Source: Rhodopseudomonas sp. P2A-2r
Lineage (GTDB): Bacteria > Pseudomonadota > Alphaproteobacteria > Rhizobiales > Xanthobacteraceae
Assembly (NCBI RefSeq): GCF_026015985.1
Contig: NZ_CP110389.1
Span: 3,690,001-3,754,000 of the forward strand
Length of the DNA: 64,000 nt
Direction: 5' to 3'
Positions 37,229 through 45,513 of the stretch are shown here, piece after piece. The first letter of the stretch is position 1, and every line of letters begins with the position of its first letter. The notes beneath the pieces are model-generated. The model made no database searches and was not told the origin of the DNA. It was given only the letters and a program-made list of their open reading frames with translations. The position numbers and the translations under genes were made by a program.

Positions 37229-37587
37229 GCCGCATCCCCACTGAGTGCCGGACGGACACCACGGCCGCTACCCAGGGAGCAGACACGCTGTCTCGGACTG
37301 CTATGAGCAAAGCTTCACATTTTCGCGTGCTGCGGCGGCGCAGCCACATCTTAAATTGTAAGTACCTCGCTCTGGTGCCGGCGCATTGAGCAGGATCAAG
37401 AAAATCAGCCCGCAAACGCCTTCCGTGTCTCACCTGACTGTGAAACAAACGTGCAGTCCTGCTGTCCTTCCTCGCAGGCGCCGCCGATCTCTACGCTGTC
37501 GGAGGTTTCTAACATGTTCTGGCACGCAGGGAACCTCCAGGCGATGAGAAGTCCGGCCCCGATCATCATCTCGGCTGTGCGAAATCA

Positions 37588-37915
37588 ATTTTGAACCCGG
37601 CTGCGGCGCCAGTGTGCGAGAATTGGCGGCGAAGGCGGCGATATCATCTTCCGCATAGTGTCCGGCAATGGTCCGCATGACCGGGTTGTCGCGATGGCTT
37701 TGATTGTAGGAATTCATCACGGCAACGAACTGATCCTCGGGCCAGCCGATGATCTGCGGCACGCCGCCGGAGACATGCCCGGAGACATGGTGGCCGGTCA
37801 CGCATTCCACCTACAGATGCGGGCCCAGCTTGCCGTCTGCTGCTAACGAGATCGACGCATGCCGTTGCGCCAGCAACCCGGCCATAAGAACCGCCGGGTG
37901 CGGCGATCGACCCAT
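37588..37915 (-). pseudogene. c-type cytochrome (FccA/sulfide-dehydrogenase type), disabled
   Basis: From ATG 37915 the frame reads a Pro/Leu N-terminus, is interrupted by an in-frame TAG at about 37811-37813, and goes on with GGVPQIIGWPEDQFVAVM and DIAAFAANSRTLAPQPG, a cytochrome c domain of the flavocytochrome-c sulfide dehydrogenase type. The haem motif is damaged: CVTGH in place of CxxCH. Both the stop and the lost Cys make it non-functional. Its start overlaps the end of the preceding cytochrome remnant (TGATG), so the two were once an operon. Confidence 0.62.
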
Positions 37916-38217
37916 CAGTCCACTTTCGGGCCGGCTTTGCTGTCCGGCGTCACGTCGACCGACATGGCCCGTCCAGTCAATTTCGGCGCAGCGCGACAGT
38001 CCTTCATGCACGGCTCCTTTTTCCAGAATGATCTCTCCGCGGTATCTCGATCGTCCTCGTAGAAGGCCGCGGCATTCGGCATCTTGATCGATGAGAAAGT
38101 GTTCCGGTTGAGCTCGAAATTCTCGTCCTTGATAATGTCATTCATGTTGAGGACATAGGCGGTCAAGGCGTTGATGCAGATCAAGGCCGCCTCGTTCCTG
38201 CCGGACAACACTTGCAT
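37915..38217 (-). pseudogene. C-terminal remnant of a second c-type cytochrome
   Basis: 100 codons that read as the end of a class I cytochrome c: INALTAYVLNMNDIIKDENF, then a FSSIKMPN segment and a tail with PCMKDC, resembling sulfite/thiosulfate-pathway cytochromes (SoxD/SorB kind). No CxxCH is left: the N-terminal haem part is missing. The gene meets the promoter region of the YeeE genes at 38217, where a deletion probably removed the front half. Confidence 0.5.
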
Positions 38218-38243
38218 ACATTTGAATATTTAGGAGACTGCAC

Positions 38244-39023
38244 ATGCCGTCACTTTTTGACAAAGCGTGGTCGCCATACGTCGCAGGCATCGTGATTGGT
38301 CTGCTGCAGATCCCGGCCTTTCTGATGATCGAGACGGCACTGGGGGCGTCGTCATCCTACGTCACGGTTGGCGACGCGATCGCAAGCTGGTTCGATCCGT
38401 CATTGCTCAAGATCGACTACGTCAGCCGGCATCTGGCGATCAATCCCAAGAACCTCTGGCAGGTGGCGCTGGTCATCGGCGTTGCGATTGGCGCGTTCGT
38501 CTCGATGAAAATTTCCGGCGCGCGGCGACAGCCCATCTCTCCAATCTGGGCACGCGCGCTCGGCTCTTCATCATGTACATTGCGCTATGCCGTCGCGTTC
38601 GGCGCGGGATTTCTGATGCTGTTCGGCGCGCGCATCGCCGATGGCTGCACCAGCGGCCACGGCCTGTCCGGCATGGCGCAGCACTCAGTCGGCTCTACCG
38701 TCGCGGTTGCCGCCATGTTCGCCGGCGGCATCGTCACGGCTTCGCTCCTGCTTCGTCGAGATCTGACTTGGGAGATCAATCATGTCCAGTTCTGTCGGTT
38801 TTGCCATCCTCACCGGCGTCGCCATGGGAATCGTATTCGGTTTTGCGCTGGAGAAATCGCGCGTGTTCGAACCCGGCATGATCGTCGGCCAGATGCAGTT
38901 GCGCAACTTCATCATGCTCAAGGTCTTTCTGACGGCGGTGGCCACCGGGGCGGTCGTTCTCGCGGTGCTCAATGGCTTGGGCTACGTCAAACTGCAGCCG
39001 AAGGCGACCCTTTATGCGGCTGA
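38244..39023 (+). CDS. YeeE/YedE-family sulfur transporter, part 1 (reading frame runs on)
   Basis: Start ATG 38244 with AGGAG upstream. The first ~178 residues form a YeeE/YedE half with several membrane helices and the family motif GARIADGCTSGHGLSG around residue 133-148, whose Cys is thought to carry thiosulfate or persulfide. From about 38770 the frame enters the next gene and gives an Arg/His-rich tail with no family likeness; the true stop probably lies just before 38782 and was lost through a one-base indel. Pairs with the second YeeE gene. Confidence 0.72.
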   Translation: MPSLFDKAWSPYVAGIVIGLLQIPAFLMIETALGASSSYVTVGDAIASWFDPSLLKIDYVSRHLAINPKNLWQVALVIGVAIGAFVSMKISGARRQPISPIWARALGSSSCTLRYAVAFGAGFLMLFGARIADGCTSGHGLSGMAQHSVGSTVAVAAMFAGGIVTASLLLRRDLTWEINHVQFCRFCHPHRRRHGNRIRFCAGEIARVRTRHDRRPDAVAQLHHAQGLSDGGGHRGGRSRGAQWLGLRQTAAEGDPLCG

Positions 39024-39402
39024 CGTCGTAGGCGGGCTGTTGCTGGGGGCCGGCATCGCGCTTGCGGGTGCCTGCCCTGGAACGACGCTAGCCCAGATCG
39101 GCGTCGGGTACCGCGACGCCATCTTCACACTCGTGGGAGGACTGTCCGGAGCCGTGGCATTTTCCTACGCACAGCCCTGGCTCGACAAAGCCCTGATCGG
39201 CACTGGCCCGAAACTGATCTTCACCGACATGGTCGGCATTCCCTATTGGCAGGGGGCCATCGGCTTGGCCCTCGTGATCGTCGTCGTTCTGGCGCTAATG
39301 GAACGGGTCAGGTCTTGGCGCAAGGATCTCGGTTCAGACGCCGATGGTGATGCCGCGCATATTTACCACCCGACTAAGCAGCGTGTGGCGCCTGCCGAAT
39401 GA
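38782..39402 (+). CDS. YeeE/YedE-family sulfur transporter, part 2
   Basis: 206 residues, about five membrane helices. The conserved Cys motif is GAGIALAGACPGTTLAQIG (about residue 95). Two-gene YeeE/YedE systems of this kind move thiosulfate-like sulfur across the inner membrane. It overlaps in sequence with the run-on of part 1, in a different frame. Next to decayed sulfur-type cytochromes and upstream of the sulfide oxidation genes. Confidence 0.86.
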   Translation: MSSSVGFAILTGVAMGIVFGFALEKSRVFEPGMIVGQMQLRNFIMLKVFLTAVATGAVVLAVLNGLGYVKLQPKATLYAADVVGGLLLGAGIALAGACPGTTLAQIGVGYRDAIFTLVGGLSGAVAFSYAQPWLDKALIGTGPKLIFTDMVGIPYWQGAIGLALVIVVVLALMERVRSWRKDLGSDADGDAAHIYHPTKQRVAPAE

Positions 39403-40119
39403 GATGCCATCCCTTCTGTGAATCAATACCAGGCCGCATGCCCGGCGCGACCTGGCCCTTGGGATAAGCGAAGGGCTCTCGCGGTCAGGTTCGGGGATAA
39501 GTCTGGCCACCGCAGGTCAAACGCCAAATCGGAACCGGTCCGATCTCTCGCTAGCAGGGATCCGCTTTCCTCGCCCGACCAGTCGGCACTTTCACACCGG
39601 TCGCAGTTTTGCTCGGTTTCTGCGCTAGTTCGACGTAGTCGGAAGCAACCTTGCGCCCCGACCAGAGCGAAGGGAGACCGGGCGAATGAAACCACATTCC
39701 GTTATTTGTCCGATGATCGTGCTGGCCACCCTGAACGTGGCGGCAGCCGAGTCTCTCGAGCAACGATTTGGACCCGACAGGGAGAGAGGCCATCGCGCCG
39801 AGCGGGAGTTCGAGGGAAAGCGCGATGGCTTCAGGAATCGCGATCGCGCCAACTTCCTTGGAGTTGAGCGGCAACCCGATCCTGAAGAGTTCGCCCCTCA
39901 CCACGATCTGCATCACTCTCCACCGATTGGATTGCAAAAGTAGATTGGCATCGTCGCTACGAACGAAGGGCGGCCTAGAAGATTGCACGCGTCACTGCGA
40001 GATTGCGAGTTTGTTTCGGTCGGATCAGCGATCAACGACATAGGGACAGGTGCTCATGCGGGGCGTGCGGGGCGGCCCCACCGCTCGTGTCATCCGGCAT
40101 CCGCGTCACCGATCGCCCG
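39403..40119. other. largely empty intergenic region
   Basis: About 700 bases after the YeeE genes. Apart from the weak small frame at 39686-39943, no frame has family likeness. No hairpin, repeat or RNA gene was seen. Confidence 0.4.
39686..39943 (+). CDS. possible small secreted protein, weak
   Basis: 85 residues with a signal-like start (ICPMIVLATLNVAAAES) and a GGGAGA-type site upstream; the rest is very rich in Arg, Glu and His and has no domain. It could be a small metal-binding periplasmic protein or chance. I would not rely on it without homologs. Confidence 0.25.
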   Translation: MKPHSVICPMIVLATLNVAAAESLEQRFGPDRERGHRAEREFEGKRDGFRNRDRANFLGVERQPDPEEFAPHHDLHHSPPIGLQK

Positions 40120-40374
40120 TTATGAAACCAACCGGCGGTCAATCTTTCGCGCAATCCAGAACGACAGTGGCATCGCAACCACGAACCCGCCCAGCACCAC
40201 CATTGGAATAAGCTTCATAGCCTGGTCTGCGAGAGTTCCGATGCTGAGGACGGTCAGCAAACCGCACCCCGCCAAGGTAGTACCGAGAACAATCCAGACG
40301 ACAACGGCAATCTTGATTATAGCAAATCTTCCTTCCGATCCTTGCAGAATCGAGCAAATCCGTTCGCAAGAATA
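40120..40374 (-). CDS. small two-helix membrane protein, start unclear
   Basis: The frame ending in TAA at 40120 encodes IIKIAVVVWIVLGTTLAG, a short turn LSIGTLADQAMKL, and a second helix IPMVVLGGFVVAMPLSFW with an Arg-rich end. That layout is too regular to be chance, but no ATG precedes the first helix in this frame before a stop near 40375, so the start is non-standard or a one-base indel hides it. It lies 23 bases from the end of the opposite-facing regulator in the same direction of transcription. Confidence 0.38.
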   Translation of the reverse strand, partial: YSCERICSILQGSEGRFAIIKIAVVVWIVLGTTLAGCGLLTVLSIGTLADQAMKLIPMVVLGGFVVAMPLSFWIARKIDRRLVS

Positions 40375-40397
40375 TCATACTGCCTGAGACGGAAGTG

Positions 40398-40742
40398 TCA
40401 TTGATTTGGGTCAACCGCATTGACCGAAAAAAGCCGCGGCGACGGAAGAATTTTCATCAGGGTCCTGATGAGCTGCTCCACGCGGGAGTCCTTGATGCGG
40501 TACCAGCGCTTTTGCTTTTCCCTTCGGCACGAAACGAGACCGGCATCACGCATCCGTCCAAGATGCTGAGACAGAGCCGCTCGGCTCAAACCGGCGGCAT
40601 CGGCAAGAAGACCGAGGCTGCACTCGCCCTGTTCGATGAGCTTTAACAGAATGAGAAGCCGCCGCCTGTTGCCGACTTCGCGGAGAACAGCGGCGATCTC
40701 CTTCGCTTCAAATTCGCTGAACCCTGACGAAATGAACGTCAT
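40398..40742 (-). CDS. ArsR-family transcriptional regulator
   Basis: 114 residues. The winged helix includes RRRLLILLKLIEQGECSLG and the recognition helix SRAALSQHLGRMRDAGLV (about residues 52-70). Cys is found at GEC and SCRRE, but not in the SqrR pattern seen in the two later ArsR genes, so another signal is likely. It follows the RND pump gene by 14 bases on the same strand; it may regulate the pump operon from its end. Confidence 0.86.
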   Translation of the reverse strand: MTFISSGFSEFEAKEIAAVLREVGNRRRLLILLKLIEQGECSLGLLADAAGLSRAALSQHLGRMRDAGLVSCRREKQKRWYRIKDSRVEQLIRTLMKILPSPRLFSVNAVDPNQ

Positions 40743-40756
40743 CGCGAACCCACATC

Positions 40757-43700
40757 TCAACCAACGGATTTCCCGCCCCTCAGCGCGATGTAGATCGCCG
40801 GGATGACGAGAACGGTGAGCAGCGTCGACGACGCCAGCCCGAACAATAGCGAAATCGCCAGCCCCTGGAAGATCGGATCGACGAGAATCGTCGCTGCGCC
40901 GATCATCGCCGCCAGGGCGGTGAGAAGGATAGGCTTGAAGCGGACCGCGCCCGCTTCCAGCACGACCTCGCGCAACGGCCTGCCATCTCCGCCGCTGTGG
41001 CGAATGAAATCGACAAGTAGAATCGAATTGCGGACGATGATGCCGGCCAGCGCGATGAACCCGATCATCGAAGTCGCAGTGAACGCTGCCCCAAGAAGCC
41101 AGTGACCGATGAGAATTCCGATCAATGTCAGAGGGATCGGCGTGAGAATCACTAGCGGCAACCGGAAGCTGCGGAATTGCGCCACCACCAGCACGTAGAT
41201 TCCCAGGATGGCGGCCCCGAAGGCAGCGCCCATGTCCCGGAAAGTCACGTAAGTGATTTCCCATTCGCCGTCCCACAGGATGGAGGGCCGCGACTCGTCC
41301 GCCGGCTGTCCATGTAGGCTGATCACCGGCTTTGGTAGCGCGCCCCAGTCATGAGCGTCGACGCGGCTGGCAACCTCGAGCATACCGTAGAGCGGCGCCT
41401 CGAAGCGGCCTGCCAGTTCGGCCATCACCATGTCGGCAAATCGTCCGTCGCGGCGGAAGATGGTCGGTGATCCCTCCTCCGTGGTCGCTTTCACGACCTG
41501 GCCGAGTTCAACGACCGTCTTGCTTCCCGGCAATGTGTTGGCGGGCACCGGCGTTGAAGCCAGCGCCTCGGTCCACGCCAAGTCGCGCTTCGGCAGCCGC
41601 ACGGCGATCTCGATCGGATTGCGGTCTTCGCCACGGTGCGAATAGCCCACCGATACGCCGCCGAACAGAGTCTGGATGGTGTCGTAGACGTCACGCTGCT
41701 CGACCCCGAAAAATTCAAGCCGATCCTGGTCAATGGACAGCCGCAGCCGCGGTCGCTTCTCGCCGATCAGATCGTCGATATCGACAATGAACGGCACCTC
41801 GGCGAAGATCTTCTTCATTTCGGCCGTGACGGCCCGGCGCGTCGCCGAATCCGGCCCGTAGATTTCGGCCAGAAGAGTTGCAAGCACGGGCGGTCCCGGC
41901 GGCACCTCGACCACCTTGACGCTGGTACCTGCCGGCGCGTTGACCGCCTTCAGGCGCTGACGCAGATCCAGCGCGATGTCGTGGCTCGCCCGCTTGCGGT
42001 CGGAGCGCGCCGCGAGGTTGACCTGCAATTCGCCGAGTTCGGGCCGCTCCCGTAGGTAATAGTGGCGAACGAGGCCGTTGAAATTGAACGGCGCCGGCGT
42101 GCCGGCATAGGATTGTACCGAGGTGATTTCGGGTAGAGCGCGCGCGATGAGGCCCGCTGCAAACAGCGTCCGCTCGGTATCCTCAAGGCTGGCGCCTTCC
42201 GGCAGATCGACCACGACCGCGATCTCGGACTTGTTGTCGAACGGCAGTAACTTGACCGTCACGGATTTTGTCGCAAACAGCGTCATCGACAACAAGGTGG
42301 CAATGCCGACGCCGATCAGGAAGATCCAGGAGTTGCGCTTGCTGCGGACGATCGGAGCAGCGATGCGCCGGTAGATCCTCCCCAGCGCGCCTTCGTCATG
42401 CGCGACGTGCGCCGCAACCGCGGCATCGCCCTTCGGCGCCAGCCGCAGCATCAGCCACGGCGCTACGACCATGGCGACGAAGAACGAGAACAGCATCGCC
42501 GCGGAGGCATTGGCCGGGATCGGCGCCATGTACGGGCCCATCAGCCCCGACACGAACAGCATGGGCAACAGGGCGGCAACGACCGTCAGGGTCGCCACGA
42601 CCGTCGGGTTACCGACCTCCGCCACAGCCTCGATCGTTGCCTGCAGACGCGGGCGCCCGTCGCGCATAGCCCAATGGCGGGCAATGTTCTCGACCACCAC
42701 GATGGCATCGTCGACGAGAATACCGATCGAGAAGATCAAGGCAAACAGGCTGACGCGATTGATCGTGTAGCCCATCAGATTGGCGGCAAACAGCGTCAGC
42801 AGGATTGTCGTCGGAATCACCACGAGGGTGACCAGCGCCTCGCGCCAGCCGATCGCGATGGCGATCAGAATGACGATCGAGATCGTCGCCAGCCCGAGGT
42901 GAAACAGGAGTTCGTTCGCCTTTTCGTTGGCGGTCTCGCCATAGTCGCGGGTCACTGTGACCTGGACGTCATCGGGGATCAGGCGAGACTTCAGCCCCTC
43001 CAGTCGCTGCGCAATGGCCTCGGAAACAACCACCGCATTGGCGCCTGCCCGCTTGGCAAGCGCCAGACTCACGGCGGGCACACGCTGCCAGCTGCCCTTG
43101 TTATCGCGCGCATCGTTCCAGACGCGGTGCTCAGCCGCATTCGGCCCGATCACCACCGCGGCGACGTCCTTGACGTAGACCGGACGTCCGTCGCGTGTCG
43201 AGATCAGCAGCAAGCCGATATCGGGAATGCCGGCCAGAGTCTGGCCAGCCGACACGGTGCGCACGATCCCGGCATCCCGGACCTGTCCCGCCATGAACGA
43301 GCGGTTGGCGTCCTTTACCTTGGCAACGAGTTGCTGGAGTGTCACCCCGAACAGCGACAGTTTTTCCGGATCCGGCTCGACCCTGATCTGCTGGGCGCCG
43401 CCGCCGGCGATGTAGGTCAGGCCGATGCTGTCGACCTTCATCAGTTCGGAGCGAAGCTTGTCGGCGAGTTCGTAGAGATCCTTGTCCGACCAGCGGTCGG
43501 CAGCCTCGGGCTTCGGTGAAAGCGTGAGGACGGTCACAGCGACATCGTTGATGCCGCGACCGACGATCAGGGGCTCCGGAATACCGACGGGGATCTTGTC
43601 GAGATTGGCGCGGATCTTGTCGTGCACGCGAAGGATCGCGTCTTCCGACTTTGTACCGACCAGAAAACGCGCAGTGACCAGGACACGGTCGTCTTCGGTC

Positions 43701-43963
43701 TGGCTGTAGACATGCTCCACGCCATCGATGCCCTTGACGATCGCCTCGAGCGGCTTTGTGACCAGTTCGACGGCATCCGGTCCATGCAGGCCGTCGGCAT
43801 TGACCCGAATATCGACCATCGGGACGCTGATCTGGGGCTCTTCCTCGCGCGGAATGACCACGACGGCCATAACGCCGACGATCAGTGCGGCGAGCAGAAA
43901 CAGCGGCGTAAGCGGCGAATTGATCGTCGCCCTTGTTAGTCGCCCGGACAGGCCAAGATTCAC
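40757..43963 (-). CDS. RND-family efflux transporter, inner-membrane pump
   Basis: 1068 residues with twelve membrane helices in the usual two blocks and two large periplasmic loops. The proton relay is recognisable in SIGILVDDAIVVVENIA (helix 4, Asp pair near 410), typical of the HAE-like branch, not the heavy-metal CzcA branch. GTG start at 43963 overlaps the adaptor stop (GTGA). It exports a drug-like or metabolic compound together with the adaptor; no outer-membrane channel gene is adjacent. Confidence 0.9.
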   Translation of the reverse strand: MNLGLSGRLTRATINSPLTPLFLLAALIVGVMAVVVIPREEEPQISVPMVDIRVNADGLHGPDAVELVTKPLEAIVKGIDGVEHVYSQTEDDRVLVTARFLVGTKSEDAILRVHDKIRANLDKIPVGIPEPLIVGRGINDVAVTVLTLSPKPEAADRWSDKDLYELADKLRSELMKVDSIGLTYIAGGGAQQIRVEPDPEKLSLFGVTLQQLVAKVKDANRSFMAGQVRDAGIVRTVSAGQTLAGIPDIGLLLISTRDGRPVYVKDVAAVVIGPNAAEHRVWNDARDNKGSWQRVPAVSLALAKRAGANAVVVSEAIAQRLEGLKSRLIPDDVQVTVTRDYGETANEKANELLFHLGLATISIVILIAIAIGWREALVTLVVIPTTILLTLFAANLMGYTINRVSLFALIFSIGILVDDAIVVVENIARHWAMRDGRPRLQATIEAVAEVGNPTVVATLTVVAALLPMLFVSGLMGPYMAPIPANASAAMLFSFFVAMVVAPWLMLRLAPKGDAAVAAHVAHDEGALGRIYRRIAAPIVRSKRNSWIFLIGVGIATLLSMTLFATKSVTVKLLPFDNKSEIAVVVDLPEGASLEDTERTLFAAGLIARALPEITSVQSYAGTPAPFNFNGLVRHYYLRERPELGELQVNLAARSDRKRASHDIALDLRQRLKAVNAPAGTSVKVVEVPPGPPVLATLLAEIYGPDSATRRAVTAEMKKIFAEVPFIVDIDDLIGEKRPRLRLSIDQDRLEFFGVEQRDVYDTIQTLFGGVSVGYSHRGEDRNPIEIAVRLPKRDLAWTEALASTPVPANTLPGSKTVVELGQVVKATTEEGSPTIFRRDGRFADMVMAELAGRFEAPLYGMLEVASRVDAHDWGALPKPVISLHGQPADESRPSILWDGEWEITYVTFRDMGAAFGAAILGIYVLVVAQFRSFRLPLVILTPIPLTLIGILIGHWLLGAAFTATSMIGFIALAGIIVRNSILLVDFIRHSGGDGRPLREVVLEAGAVRFKPILLTALAAMIGAATILVDPIFQGLAISLLFGLASSTLLTVLVIPAIYIALRGGKSVG

Positions 43964-44948
43964 GGTTGCACCAGTACATCGCCGGCGCGAATGCCGGACA
44001 GGATTTCAAGGCCGTTCGAAAAATCGGACGTCGGCAGATCGCGGCCGCGCTGCACAGGCGCGCTGATGGGGCGGTCCGCCTGCCGCACCAGGACATAGTC
44101 GATGCCGAAGCGCGTCGTGACATAGGTGGACGGAATTACGAAGGCCGTCCGCTCGCCCCCGCAATCCACACCCGCAATCGGTCGCCGACAAAATACTCAC
44201 CGAGACCATCTACCGTCGCGTCAGCGACCACGCGTCCGTCCTCGATCTGGGGGTAGACAAGTTCGATCGTACCCGACTTCGGCGCATGGTCGCCGAACTC
44301 GGCTCCGTCAACACGGATTTTGTCACCGGCCTTCAGACCACGTGCGTGGCGCTCGGGAACGCGTAAACGCAACTTGAAATTCTGTTGCGCGATCATGGCC
44401 ACCGCGTCGCCGGGCAGGACCACCGAGCCCACGGCGACCTGCTTCTTCAAGACGCGGCCGTCGGCGGGGGCCAGGACCTGCCCTTCGTTGAATTGCTGCT
44501 GGACGACGGCCCGCTCTGCCGTTCGCGCACGCAGGCCGTTTTCGGCGACGTTGAGAGCCGTCCTCGCCTCATCCAGCTTGACACGTGGAAGCGTACCGCG
44601 CTCCACGAGGCCTTCGGTTCGCGAATAGTCGGTCTGCGCCTGGGTTGACTGCGCCTGCAGCGCGTCGATCTGCGCATCGAGCGACTTCATCTGCAGCGCC
44701 AGCTTTTCATCGCCAATTACCGCGATCACCTGACCACGCGTTACCGGATCGCCCTCCCGCACATTGAGCTGAACAATCGTGCCGCCAATTCGCCCGCGCG
44801 CTGGAACGACGCTCACACTCTCGACAGTAGCGAAGACAGCCTTCTCATCGGAGACAGCGCGAGTGGCTACCGTGAGCGTCTCCGCGCCCGCGATCGGGAC
44901 ACCGAGGATCGTCGCGGCCACAGCCGCAGTCCTTATCAACAGCCACAT
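43960..44948 (-). CDS. RND efflux periplasmic adaptor (single-base frameshift)
   Basis: About 329 residues. Start ATG 44948 (MWLLIRTAAVA) opens a signal peptide; then a lipoyl/barrel-sandwich part (GGTIVQLNVREGDPVTRGQ), a coiled hairpin rich in Gln (DAQIDALQAQ), and the second half ADGRVLKKQVAVGS. In the C5 run at 44156-44160 one base is missing: restoring it joins RVWIAG to GERTAFVIPSTYV and on to ILSGIRAGDVLVQP. The span of 989 bases is one short of a multiple of three. It bridges the RND pump to the outer membrane. Confidence 0.86.
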
Positions 44949-45055
44949 TGGGATACTCGCAATCCTGTATAAATGCTTTAAAGGACGGTGCATCTGCAGA
45001 TGCACGGTTGCAGGCTTGGAAACGCAGTCATTGACCTGCCTCAACACACGACGGC

Positions 45056-45406
45056 CTACGTCTGCGTAGACTTTCGATGCTGCGGCTTTGCTTTTAGCGC
45101 CTTTTGCGACGGGCAATATGCGCGATACAGCGTCGTTAGAATCTCGCGCGCGGGATCGCTCGCGATGGAATAGTGGATCGACTGAGCATCGCGCCGAGCC
45201 GAAACCAGCCCATCCTTGCGAAGGAGCGCGAGGTGCTGGGACACAGTCGAATCGCGGAGGCCGAGGAACCCGGCAAGGTCTCCGACCGAGCGCTCGCCAT
45301 CGATCAGCTGACAAATGATCAGCAGCCGGTGTCGATTGCCCAAGGCCTTGAGGAGGTCGACCGCGCCATCCGCGGCAGCTTCCATCAATTCGATTTCCAT
45401 ATTCAT
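45056..45406 (-). CDS. SqrR/BigR-like ArsR-family persulfide-type repressor, copy 1
   Basis: 116 residues from ATG 45406 (MNMEIE). Winged helix with LGLRDSTVSQHLALLRKDG. Cys32 (LLIICQL) and Cys98 (YRAYC) are 66 residues apart, the same spacing as Cys41/Cys107 of Rhodobacter SqrR, which form a polysulfide bridge that frees the DNA. The start lies 7 bases from a -10 box, so the mRNA is probably leaderless. It faces the sulfide:quinone oxidoreductase gene divergently, as in Rhodobacter. The C-terminus ends in a Lys/Gln-rich tail. Confidence 0.88.
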   Translation of the reverse strand: MNMEIELMEAAADGAVDLLKALGNRHRLLIICQLIDGERSVGDLAGFLGLRDSTVSQHLALLRKDGLVSARRDAQSIHYSIASDPAREILTTLYRAYCPSQKALKAKPQHRKSTQT

Positions 45407-45442
45407 GGTTGCGTATATACGATGTTTCGAATATACAGTCAA
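45407..45442 (-). promoter_or_regulatory. promoter/operator of SqrR-like copy 1, leaderless start
   Basis: On the minus strand: TTGACT (complement of 45437-45442), 17-base spacer, TATATA (45414-45419), then 7 bases to the ATG at 45406. The spacer and -10 contain an inverted repeat GTATAT...ATATAC that overlaps both boxes, as expected of an autorepressor. The site also lies about 75 bases upstream of the divergent sqr gene. A nearly identical element lies before the second SqrR-like gene. Confidence 0.72.
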
Positions 45443-45513
45443 CCATTGCAGCCCAAGAAGCTGGGATCAACCGGCTCGGCCGCACGCAGAAAGCGCAGCA
45501 AACGGAGGCGACC

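Noticed and set aside
37385..37515. Short minus-strand frame of about 36 codons (MLETSDSVEIGG...)
   Set aside because: Too short, no ribosome site, and overlaps cytochrome debris; it could be chance.
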